Assembly (NCBI GenBank): GCA_937983035.1
Contig: CALKAN010000083.1
Location: 1 to 14,686 of the forward strand
DNA length: 14,686 nt
Direction: 5' to 3'
DNA from: an uncultured Paenibacillaceae bacterium
Lineage (GTDB): Bacteria; Bacillota; Bacilli; Paenibacillales; CALAME01
Part shown: positions 7,727 to 13,754 of the stretch, piece after piece
Layout: each line of letters opens with the position of its first letter
Position numbering within the stretch: the stretch's first letter is position 1
Position numbers and translations under genes: made by a program
The notes under the pieces: generated by a model
What the model saw: only the letters and a program-made list of their open reading frames with translations
Told to the model about the DNA's origin: nothing
Database searches by the model: none

Positions 7727-7758
7727 AAAAAAACCGCATGGCATTCATGCCAATGCGG
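7727..7758 (-). terminator. Rho-independent terminator after gpr
   Basis: Reading the minus strand, CCGCA-T-TGGCAT pairs with ATGCCA-TGCGG (one bulged T, small loop), followed by a run of seven T (7733-7727). It starts 29 bases after the gpr stop codon and separates gpr from spoIIP. Confidence 0.88.
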
Positions 7759-7786
7759 GAAATGCATCCTTTTCCAGTTCGCCGCG

Positions 7787-8782
7787 TTAATGGGTATAGG
7801 CGGCAGCATTATCCGGGCGAATGGCTTCGTGCAGAGATTCGTTCAAGCCGGCAGCGATCACATTCGCGATGTCTTCAATAAATTCATCGATATCTTTCGG
7901 AGTGACCAGCAAATCTTGTCCCAGCGGATTCAACACTTCTCTCACCATCAAATGTCGTTCTTCCCGGCTCATTTTGTCCAGGACGCCGAAAATATACTCC
8001 GTATTGTTCGTTTGTTTCTTAAAGTTGCTGATCAATAAATCGATGCAGTTGTTTACAATCGTTGACGCATAAACAACCGTTGGAACTCCGACTGCAATGC
8101 ACGGAACTCCGAGCGTTTCCTTGTTTAAGCCGATGCGCTTGCTTCCAAGTCCTGATCCAGGATTAATGCCCGTGTCTGCAATTTGGATCGTCGTGTTCAC
8201 CCTTTCCAAAGCACGAGATGCAAGAGCGTCAATCGCTATGACAAAATCAGGCTTTGATTTCTCGACGATGCCTTGAACAATTTCACCCGTTTCAATTCCC
8301 GTCGTCCCCAGCACCCCGGGCGCGACTGCGCTGACTTGCCTGTAACCTTCATCGACTTGGTCAGGCATCAGCTGAAAAAAATGCCGCGTTACCGTAATAT
8401 TCTCAACTACCAGCGGTCCCAGCGAATCGGGGGTGACATTCCAGTTTCCTAAGCCGATAATCAACGCTTTGCTGTCTTTCGGAATTCCCAACCGTTTGAG
8501 CAGCATTTCAAATTCCCGAGCGAATTTTTGCGTCACCCGATGCTGCAAATCCGTGTCTTTGCTGCGCAAGCCCGGCACTTCCAGCGTAATATAATGGCCC
8601 TCTATTTTTCCGATTGCCCGCGCGCCTTCTGGTGTTCGCACTTCAATTCGCGTCACGCGTATTCCATTGTCTTCCTCTGTTTCTGAATGCACGCCTGGAA
8701 TTTGACTGGTATTATCGCGTTTCGTGGCAACTTCCTGGGCTTCCAGTGCTAAGTCTATGTGAAGAGATTCCGTCTCGCTCAA
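7787..8782 (-). CDS. gpr: GPR, spore germination endopeptidase
   Basis: GPR degrades the small acid-soluble DNA-protecting proteins of the spore core at germination. It is made as an inactive tetrameric zymogen in the forespore and self-processes. The 331 residues include the conserved acidic sites GLGNWNVTPDSLGP (D119) and FVIAIDALASR (D185), plus DTGINPGSGLGSKR and GVPTVVYA. A DLALEAQE near the N-terminus matches the region just after the propeptide in known GPRs, but only 9 residues precede it, against about 15-16 in Bacillus. The start is a TTG at 8782 with AAGGAG some 11 bases upstream; an in-frame TGA two codons above rules out a longer form. It is transcribed divergently from rpsT; I found no convincing sigma-F/G promoter. 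Confidence 0.95.
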   Translation of the reverse strand: MSETESLHIDLALEAQEVATKRDNTSQIPGVHSETEEDNGIRVTRIEVRTPEGARAIGKIEGHYITLEVPGLRSKDTDLQHRVTQKFAREFEMLLKRLGIPKDSKALIIGLGNWNVTPDSLGPLVVENITVTRHFFQLMPDQVDEGYRQVSAVAPGVLGTTGIETGEIVQGIVEKSKPDFVIAIDALASRALERVNTTIQIADTGINPGSGLGSKRIGLNKETLGVPCIAVGVPTVVYASTIVNNCIDLLISNFKKQTNNTEYIFGVLDKMSREERHLMVREVLNPLGQDLLVTPKDIDEFIEDIANVIAAGLNESLHEAIRPDNAAAYTH

Positions 8783-8889
8783 GTTTCATTCATCTCCTTC
8801 GCGCTTTCCATTAATGTTGGTTCCCTTTTGTCTATGGTTCCTAAGTCGGCTGCAACTTATTCTTCCGCCGCAAGCGAGAAGAGAAACTA

Positions 8890-8918
8890 TTGCAATTTCA
8901 GCATGTGCGTGATAAAAT
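8890..8918 (+). promoter_or_regulatory. Sigma-A-type promoter of rpsT
   Basis: TTGCAA (8890-8895), a 17-base spacer, and TAAAAT (8913-8918), about 50 bases before the rpsT start. The leader of about 40 bases shows no clear structure. Confidence 0.72.
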
Positions 8919-8966
8919 ACTTTAAGTTATCGCATGGGACGTTTTAAGCAGTAGGAGGTGAAAGCA

Positions 8967-9236
8967 GTGCCAAATATTAAAGGAGCAATCAAGCGTGCGA
9001 GACAGAATGAAGAGCGCCGTCTTCAAAACGCTTCGCAAAAGTCTGCGATTCGCACAGCGATCAAAAATGCAGAGCTTGCCATCCAATCACAAGATAAAGA
9101 GAAAGCAGCAGAAGCATACCGAATTGCTGTTAAAAAGCTGGATAAAGCTAAGAACAAAGGTTTGCTGCATCAAAACAAGGTTAATCGGCACAAATCCCAA
9201 TTAGCCAAGCGGTTAAACGAACTTGCCGCTCAATAA
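8967..9236 (+). CDS. rpsT: Small ribosomal subunit protein bS20
   Basis: bS20 binds 16S rRNA early in 30S assembly. The 89 residues are mostly basic helix: MPNIKGAIKRARQNEERR, then SAIRTAIKNAE and the conserved C-terminal HQNKVNRHKSQLAKRLN. The GTG at 8967 followed by CCA gives the family's usual MPNIK start, with AGGAGG eight bases upstream. An earlier in-frame GTG at 8958 lies inside that ribosome-binding site and is rejected. It is the only plus-strand gene in the window, between gpr and holA as in Bacillus. Confidence 0.97.
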   Translation: MPNIKGAIKRARQNEERRLQNASQKSAIRTAIKNAELAIQSQDKEKAAEAYRIAVKKLDKAKNKGLLHQNKVNRHKSQLAKRLNELAAQ

Positions 9237-9263
9237 TTGTTTTTATCCATTTTGAACGAACGC

Positions 9264-9297
9264 TCATGTCCGCACATGTATTCACATGTCAACATGT
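9264..9297. repeat. Short array of (A/T)CATGT words
   Basis: Four words, TCATGT at 9264 and ACATGT at 9274, 9284 and 9292, with starts 10, 10 and 8 bases apart, between the rpsT stop and its terminator. Each ACATGT is itself a palindrome, so neighbouring copies can pair as small alternative hairpins in the transcript. A further ACATGT is at 9423. Function unknown. Confidence 0.6.
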
Positions 9298-9346
9298 TCG
9301 AAGCCGTTCACATATACTTATTCGCATGCAGCAATGCGCGCGAATC

Positions 9347-9373
9347 AAAAAGACGCCGTCTCGGCGTCTTTTT
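9347..9373. terminator. Bidirectional terminator between rpsT and holA
   Basis: AGACGCCG (9351-9358), loop TCT, CGGCGTCT (9362-9369): an 8-pair perfect stem flanked by A5 on the left and T5 on the right. It can therefore end rpsT transcripts rightwards and holA transcripts leftwards. Confidence 0.93.
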
Positions 9374-9478
9374 ATTATTATATTATGTTTAAAAAATTAG
9401 ACGATAAAGCATCGACCGCTGCACATGTGTCCATAGACTAGACCTGCCTGAAGCAGCAAGTTTCTTCGACGCTTGCAT

Positions 9479-10528
9479 TTAAACGTATTGACGGAAACTG
9501 TCGTGCATATGGACAAGTTCAAGCACAGCCAATTCTATGGCCAATATTTTATCGATGCGGCCTGTTTTCATTTGATAATCCGTTTCCGCCAATTTGTCGA
9601 TCATCCATTGCAATTGTTTGATGCTGTAGTTTTTCGCCTGATCTGACGCCACTTTAACGGCATACGGATGCTGTCCGATCTGTCCTGCGATTTGACGATT
9701 CGTGTAGCCCATGCTGCTTAATTCCTTCACTTGCATGATGATGCGAAACTGCCTGGCGATCAGCATCAAAATTTTGATCGGCTCTTCCCGCCGGCTCAGC
9801 AGCTCGCGGAATATCGATAATGCGCGGGACACATTTTGCTTTACGATCTCATCCACCAATAGAAATATGTTTTGTTCCACGGTTCGCGCCGTTAACTGTT
9901 CAATCATCCCGCTCGTGATCATTCGCTCCTCTCCGGCGTACAAAGACAATTTTTCCAATTCTTGCACTAAATGCTGCAAGTTTGTTCCTGCGTTCATAAT
10001 CAGCGCATCCGCAGCGGCTTCATCCATTTCGCAATTCAATTTTCGCGCCTGCTTCAATACCCATGATCGCAGCGTATTTGCATCCATTTCAGGAAACGAT
10101 ACGACAGCTTCTTGCTTCTTCAGCAGTTTAACGACTTTCTTCCTTTCATCCAGCTTGTCAGCTTCCACTGCCAGAATCATAATCGTGAAAGGAGACGGTT
10201 CTTCCAAATAGTCCGCTAATCGATTCAAGTCATGCTCTGCTTTTTGCTTCTCGCGGGCAGCAGTTAACAATGATGCATGATTTCCAATAACGATCTTCTT
10301 TTCCGCCATGAACGGCAGCGTTTCCGCATCTTCAATGCAAGCTTGAATCGGGATTTCGCGCAAATCATATTGGCTTACGGCAAAATCCTTGTTCTCTTCC
10401 AGAATGAACTTGTTCACGATATATTGTATAAATTGATCGATCAAATATCTTTCGATGCCTAAACAGACATACACCGGTTTATGATTTCCGTCTGCGATCT
10501 GTTTTGCGGCAGCTCTGTAATCCAGCAT
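9479..10528 (-). CDS. holA: DNA polymerase III subunit delta
   Basis: HolA is the wrench subunit of the clamp loader that opens the beta sliding clamp. The 349-residue length is usual for Bacillota (B. subtilis YqeN). The N-terminal KPVYVCLGIERYLIDQFI (17-34) is the degenerate AAA+ start without a functional Walker A. Later come PFMAEKKIVI, the LRSWVLKQARKL stretch and the C-terminal helical collar with EPIKILMLIARQFRIIMQVKEL and KTGRIDKILAIELAV. ATG start with AAAGGG upstream; ends in TAA. It stands alone, with its own promoter, opposite rpsT. Confidence 0.93.
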   Translation of the reverse strand: MLDYRAAAKQIADGNHKPVYVCLGIERYLIDQFIQYIVNKFILEENKDFAVSQYDLREIPIQACIEDAETLPFMAEKKIVIGNHASLLTAAREKQKAEHDLNRLADYLEEPSPFTIMILAVEADKLDERKKVVKLLKKQEAVVSFPEMDANTLRSWVLKQARKLNCEMDEAAADALIMNAGTNLQHLVQELEKLSLYAGEERMITSGMIEQLTARTVEQNIFLLVDEIVKQNVSRALSIFRELLSRREEPIKILMLIARQFRIIMQVKELSSMGYTNRQIAGQIGQHPYAVKVASDQAKNYSIKQLQWMIDKLAETDYQMKTGRIDKILAIELAVLELVHMHDSFRQYV

Positions 10529-10577
10529 GTTGACGACCCTTTCAACCGATATTTAAACGTACTTCCCTCTTGAAACT

Positions 10578-10586
10578 ATCATATCA
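10578..10586 (-). promoter_or_regulatory. Possible extended -10 promoter of holA
   Basis: On the minus strand TG-A-TATGAT (10586-10578), an extended -10 element about 50 bases before the holA ATG. No good -35 box is present, which extended -10 promoters tolerate. An inverted repeat covers the -35 area. Confidence 0.45.
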
Positions 10587-10641
10587 TAAGACGCTCAAAA
10601 ATAAGAGAACAGAGCGTGAGCGACGTTAAAAAAAAGACGAT

Positions 10642-10673
10642 AAAAAAAGATCCAGCTGATCAACTCAGCCGGA
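10642..10673 (-). terminator. Terminator of the sigma/anti-sigma operon
   Basis: Reading the minus strand, TCCGGCTGA pairs with TCAGCTGGA around a 5-base loop (one C/A mismatch), followed by seven T (10648-10642). It lies about 170 bases beyond the anti-sigma stop codon, after a series of other hairpins. Confidence 0.8.
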
Positions 10674-10689
10674 CCTTTTCCCTAAATCT

Positions 10690-10830
10690 ATATAAACATC
10701 CGAAGCCAGGCCCTAGGCACCTGCTTGCGAATGGCCGCAACGCTCGGGACAGCGTTGTGACTTCTTGCTTCTACTATATGCCGCAAACGGCATGATCGTG
10801 CAGCGTTTAGACTATAAATCTTTAGTCTTT
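10690..10830 (-). ncRNA. Hairpin-rich long 3' UTR or candidate small RNA
   Basis: This gene-free stretch follows the anti-sigma stop codon and precedes the terminator. On the minus strand it shows AGACTA/TAGTCT (loop 8), ATGCCG-TTTG-CGGCAT, AACGCT-GTCCCG-AGCGTT, and an imperfect palindrome centred on CCTAGG. No coding frame and no known riboswitch or RNA family was recognised, and no clear promoter was found, so it may just be a structured 3' UTR. The rest of the 317-base spacer holds the terminator and the holA promoter. Confidence 0.3.
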
Positions 10831-10845
10831 GCTGCAGCAGCTTGT

Positions 10846-11703
10846 TTATCGATCAGCGGCTGCATCCGCCAGATCGATGACAAACTGGGCTGACTCTTCT
10901 CCAGAATATACTGTATAGACCAACTGCGGCAGCGCTTCATCCCATTGAACATCAACTACAGCATCAACATCCATCTGTGCTGAAACAAACACCGCATTTC
11001 CTTCATCATCGACAATTTCCACTTGAAAGCGTCCATGCTCATTTTTTGCGACAAATGCAGTATATTTGCCGTCAGGAGACGGGTAACTCTGATCCGCAAA
11101 GCCTGCCGTATCCATCATGACATGAAATCCGGCGCTTTCCTTTTCATCAGAAGGAGCATCACCGCTGTATTGATTATAGCCGGATTGATTTTGCCCTTCG
11201 ATGCTTTCTGACGGCAAAGCGCGCTTGTTCAGCATTTCATTTCCGCCGCTGAACGTTGTCATCGGAGCCATCTCCGGCCCGCTGCTTGCATCGGCAGAGC
11301 TGTTGGAGGCAAGTTGCGCATGTTCAGGCGCAGATTGACCAAAGCCCCATAAACTTCCAGACGCAACTAATATAATAAATGCAACGGAGGCCGCAATGCC
11401 GCCCATCATTCTAAAGGAAACAGAGCGTCGCAAGCGTTCAAAGGGTGACCGTGCCGGCTGGGATGCTTGCTGGCGTTGTTGATCGATGCGATCCAGCTCA
11501 GGCATGATGCTGTCGACAATGCTGTATGGCGGCTCTACTTTTGGCAGCTGGACAAGATCGTTGGAGAGTCGTTTCAATCGCTCATGCATCGCGGCACAGT
11601 CTGAACAAGACTGCACATGTTCATGAAGGCGTTCTGACTCTTCGCTGTTTAGATCTTTGTCCAGATCTCTGTGCATGAGTTCAATCACCTCTTGACAGTT
11701 CAT
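10846..11703 (-). CDS. Membrane-anchored zinc-finger anti-sigma factor (zf-HC2/ZAS type)
   Basis: A 285-residue protein expected to hold the adjacent ECF sigma factor inactive at the membrane. The cytoplasmic N-terminus has the ZAS zinc ligands C3, H29, C33 and C36 (HxxxCxxC). A basic stretch (89-98) precedes one membrane segment (about 100-120). The outer part has a Ser/Pro/Asn-rich linker (about 122-195), then a C-terminal domain with YPSPDGKYTAFV and EIVDDEGNAVF, resembling single blades of TolB/WD-type propellers. That domain may sense an envelope signal or scaffold regulated proteolysis. The ATG overlaps the sigma gene stop by 4 bases, so the two are translationally coupled. Confidence 0.88.
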   Translation of the reverse strand: MNCQEVIELMHRDLDKDLNSEESERLHEHVQSCSDCAAMHERLKRLSNDLVQLPKVEPPYSIVDSIMPELDRIDQQRQQASQPARSPFERLRRSVSFRMMGGIAASVAFIILVASGSLWGFGQSAPEHAQLASNSSADASSGPEMAPMTTFSGGNEMLNKRALPSESIEGQNQSGYNQYSGDAPSDEKESAGFHVMMDTAGFADQSYPSPDGKYTAFVAKNEHGRFQVEIVDDEGNAVFVSAQMDVDAVVDVQWDEALPQLVYTVYSGEESAQFVIDLADAAADR

Positions 11704-12248
11704 CCTTTCACACCGCCTTTCTCATACTCTTGGAGCAATGTTTGCAATCGGCTTCTTGCTCGGAACAAATACGATTTCACTGTATTCAGAGGCAAACCGA
11801 GCGATTCGGCAATTTCTTTGTATGAAAAATCTTGAAGATACCGAAGCACAACAACGGCTCGGTGATGGGCAGGAAGTTTGTTGATCGCCTCCCGAATATC
11901 TTTGGCAGTAAAGGCTGAAAGGACTTCCTGTTCTACATTTTGTTCGGTTTCAAACCACATATCGTGTTCTTCAATCGATACCATCGGTTTTTGTCTGCGA
12001 AATTTATCGATGCAAATATTCGTGACAATGCGCTGCACCCACGTTTTGAAAAGCGCTTTTTCTTCGTAAGAATCAATTTTGGTATAAATCCGAATTAACG
12101 CTTCTTGCGCAGCGTCCATGGCATCATGTTCATTGCCAAGTATATAAAATGCCGTACGGTAAACATGGTTCTCTATTTCGCGCAAAAGAGCGATTAAGGC
12201 GTCGCGATCGCCTGCTTGGGCCTTTCTGATCAGTTCCGGCTCTACCAC
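11700..12248 (-). CDS. ECF-type RNA polymerase sigma factor (SigW-like)
   Basis: A 182-residue sigma-70 factor with only regions 2 and 4. Region 2 covers ENHVYRTAFYILGNEHDAMDAAQEALIRIYTKIDSYEEKALFKTWVQRI in two parts (about residues 27-75). Region 4 includes LPAHHRAVVVLRYLQDFSY and KEIAESLGLPLNTVKSYLFRAR (about 127-165), the helix-turn-helix that reads -35 boxes. No extra C-terminal domain. The frame opens with TTG-GTG-GTA; the AGGGGG lies four bases from TTG and seven from GTG, so the GTG at 12248 is preferred, with TTG at 12251 possible. It is followed directly by its anti-sigma factor and preceded by an ECF-type promoter. The exact B. subtilis counterpart is not certain. Confidence 0.9.
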   Translation of the reverse strand: MVEPELIRKAQAGDRDALIALLREIENHVYRTAFYILGNEHDAMDAAQEALIRIYTKIDSYEEKALFKTWVQRIVTNICIDKFRRQKPMVSIEEHDMWFETEQNVEQEVLSAFTAKDIREAINKLPAHHRAVVVLRYLQDFSYKEIAESLGLPLNTVKSYLFRARSRLQTLLQEYEKGGVKG

Positions 12249-12277
12249 CAATGATCCCCCTCTCTTGCAATCTTACA

Positions 12278-12304
12278 GACGCAATTGTAATTTAAAATGT
12301 TGCA
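12278..12304 (-). promoter_or_regulatory. ECF-type promoter, probable autoregulation of the sigma operon
   Basis: On the minus strand TGCAAC (12304-12299), a 17-base spacer, and CGTC (12281-12278), about 30 bases before the sigma start. This matches the -35 AAC and -10 CGTC pattern of B. subtilis ECF promoters (SigX/SigM/SigV/SigW group). Positive autoregulation is usual for such pairs and is inferred here. Confidence 0.6.
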
Positions 12305-12427
12305 CCAATCATTTAATAGAATAACAAAATCTTTTCAGCGCGTATAGGCAAAACGCCGCAAATCAAGACATTACCAATTCCCCTTTCCAGCCGCCGCATG
12401 CAGTCAGCGGCGCTTGATCAAAACAAG

Positions 12428-12450
12428 AAAAAAAACCGGAATTGTTCCGG
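12428..12450 (-). terminator. Terminator after the acyl-CoA dehydrogenase-like gene
   Basis: Reading the minus strand, CCGGAA-CAA-TTCCGG followed by a run of eight T (12435-12428), 37 bases after the stop codon. It isolates this gene from the sigma operon downstream. Confidence 0.88.
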
Positions 12451-12487
12451 CTGTCTGAAACGCAAGCACTCCATCGATTAACATGGC

Positions 12488-13639
12488 TCATTCCGTTCTT
12501 TGAATGGCTGCATTCGCCAACTGCTGAATCGTCATGTCATCCATCGGCGGATTGTGCAGGCCGGCGCGAACGTCGCGATAATAGCGCTGAAGCGGATGGC
12601 TCAACGACAAACTGTGCGCACCGACGACCCGCATCGCCAGATCGACAATATGAATGGCTGCATTCGTCACCGCCATCTTTACCGCGCCAAGCTCCGGGGT
12701 CATTGCATCTCTGGCTGCTTCATCGGATTGATCCCATTTTTCAGCGGCTGCGTACAGAAATGTCCGAGCCCGCATCAATTCCAACTCCATTTCGCCGATT
12801 TTGCTTTGGATATTCGGAAGTTCGATGATCGGTCCTTTCAAGCTGTTCGGGGTGTAATTTTTCGCGAACTGAATCGCTTCATTTTGCGCTGCTTGCGCGA
12901 TGCCCAAATAACAGGCCGGGATGTGAAGCAGCCAGCCGTTTGCTCTTCTTTTGCCTGGATTCAGCCACTCGACCAGATGCTCTTTCGCTACTTTTGCTTG
13001 ATTTAAAACGAGGTCATGGCTGCCTGTGCCGCGCATCGATACGCTGTCCCAAGTATGTTCAATTGCCACGCCGTCCGCCGAGCGGGGAACGAGAAAATTC
13101 GCCGCCTTTCCGCTGCCTTCAACTTCAGCGCTCACGATAAAATAATCTAATGCGGGCGCCATCGTCGTAAATGTTTTTCTTCCAACAAGCACCCAATGAT
13201 CCCCGTCTTTGACCGCTTTAGTCTGCGGCATTCCCCCTCTGGTCGGACTTCCCGTGCTCGGTTCGGTGGCCGCCCCGTTCACAAGCGCTCCTTCCATTAC
13301 GCGCTTGCAGAAATGATGAAATACGTCCTCATTCCAACTTCTTTTCTCGCTTAAATTTTTCACAATGCCCAGATGCCAGCCGATCGACAACGATGTCGAT
13401 CCGTCTCCGATCGCCAGCTCTTCCTGCAAACAAATCAACTCACGCAAAGAAATTTCCGCTCCGCCGTAACGCCGCGGCACCGTCAATGCCGTATATCGTG
13501 CGTTCTTTAGTTCATCGATATTTTCAAACGGAAACTCCCCTTTTCGATCGATCTGTTCGGCTCGGCTCTTAAACCGGCTTGCCAGCTCCCGCATGAGCAT
13601 TCGCCTCGATTCAAGCGTTTGCGCTTGAAGAAAATCCAT
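12488..13639 (-). CDS. Acyl-CoA dehydrogenase-fold flavoprotein (DszC/YdbM-like)
   Basis: A 383-residue flavin enzyme of the acyl-CoA dehydrogenase superfamily. Visible parts: the N-terminal helical domain with VPRRYGGAEISLRELICLQEELA, the beta-domain flavin site NGAATEPSTGSPTRGG and WVLVGRKTFTTMAP, and the C-terminal helices with the RVVGAHSLSLSHPLQRYYRDVRAG and HNPPMDD motif. The usual Y-E-G-T-x-E region of true acyl-CoA dehydrogenases is absent, and HNPPMDD is typical of the branch that includes reduced-flavin monooxygenases (DszC, HsaA) and poorly defined proteins such as YdbM. Substrate and reaction are open. The frame extends to 13666, but GGAGGAGGGG before the ATG at 13639 decides the start. 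It has its own promoter and terminator, between comEC and the sigma operon. Confidence 0.85.
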   Translation of the reverse strand: MDFLQAQTLESRRMLMRELASRFKSRAEQIDRKGEFPFENIDELKNARYTALTVPRRYGGAEISLRELICLQEELAIGDGSTSLSIGWHLGIVKNLSEKRSWNEDVFHHFCKRVMEGALVNGAATEPSTGSPTRGGMPQTKAVKDGDHWVLVGRKTFTTMAPALDYFIVSAEVEGSGKAANFLVPRSADGVAIEHTWDSVSMRGTGSHDLVLNQAKVAKEHLVEWLNPGKRRANGWLLHIPACYLGIAQAAQNEAIQFAKNYTPNSLKGPIIELPNIQSKIGEMELELMRARTFLYAAAEKWDQSDEAARDAMTPELGAVKMAVTNAAIHIVDLAMRVVGAHSLSLSHPLQRYYRDVRAGLHNPPMDDMTIQQLANAAIQRTE

Positions 13640-13695
13640 CGACGCCCCTCCTCCGTACGACTTCATATTTTCAGTACATTCATGCCCATGACTTC

Positions 13696-13724
13696 ATTAT
13701 AAAGTTCATCATTCGAAAAGTCAC
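13696..13724 (-). promoter_or_regulatory. Sigma-A-type promoter of the acyl-CoA dehydrogenase-like gene
   Basis: On the minus strand GTGACT (13724-13719, four of six matches to TTGACA), a 17-base spacer, and a perfect TATAAT (13701-13696), about 57 bases before the start codon and just after the comEC stop. Confidence 0.68.
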
Positions 13725-13754
13725 GACAGCAAAAGAAGGCGTTTCCGGCCGCCG

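Noticed and set aside
8783..8890. Forespore sigma-F/G promoter for gpr (CATAGAC or CATTAAT as -10)
   Set aside because: No matching -35 element at 17-18 bases for either candidate.
12360..12415. Inverted repeat GCCGC/GCGGC near 12390 in the spacer before the sigma gene
   Set aside because: Five pairs with a 12-base loop and no T-run; the true terminator of the upstream gene is at 12428-12450.
12501..12666. Exact 16-base direct repeat TGAATGGCTGCATTCG at 12501 and 12651
   Set aside because: Both copies encode a similar NAAI helix stretch in the acyl-CoA dehydrogenase-like protein; with no other repeat features this is most simply chance coding similarity.
13725..13754. Terminator after comEC (GGCG/CGCC followed by TTCTTTT on the minus strand)
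   Set aside because: Only four base pairs and a broken T-run, too weak to call.
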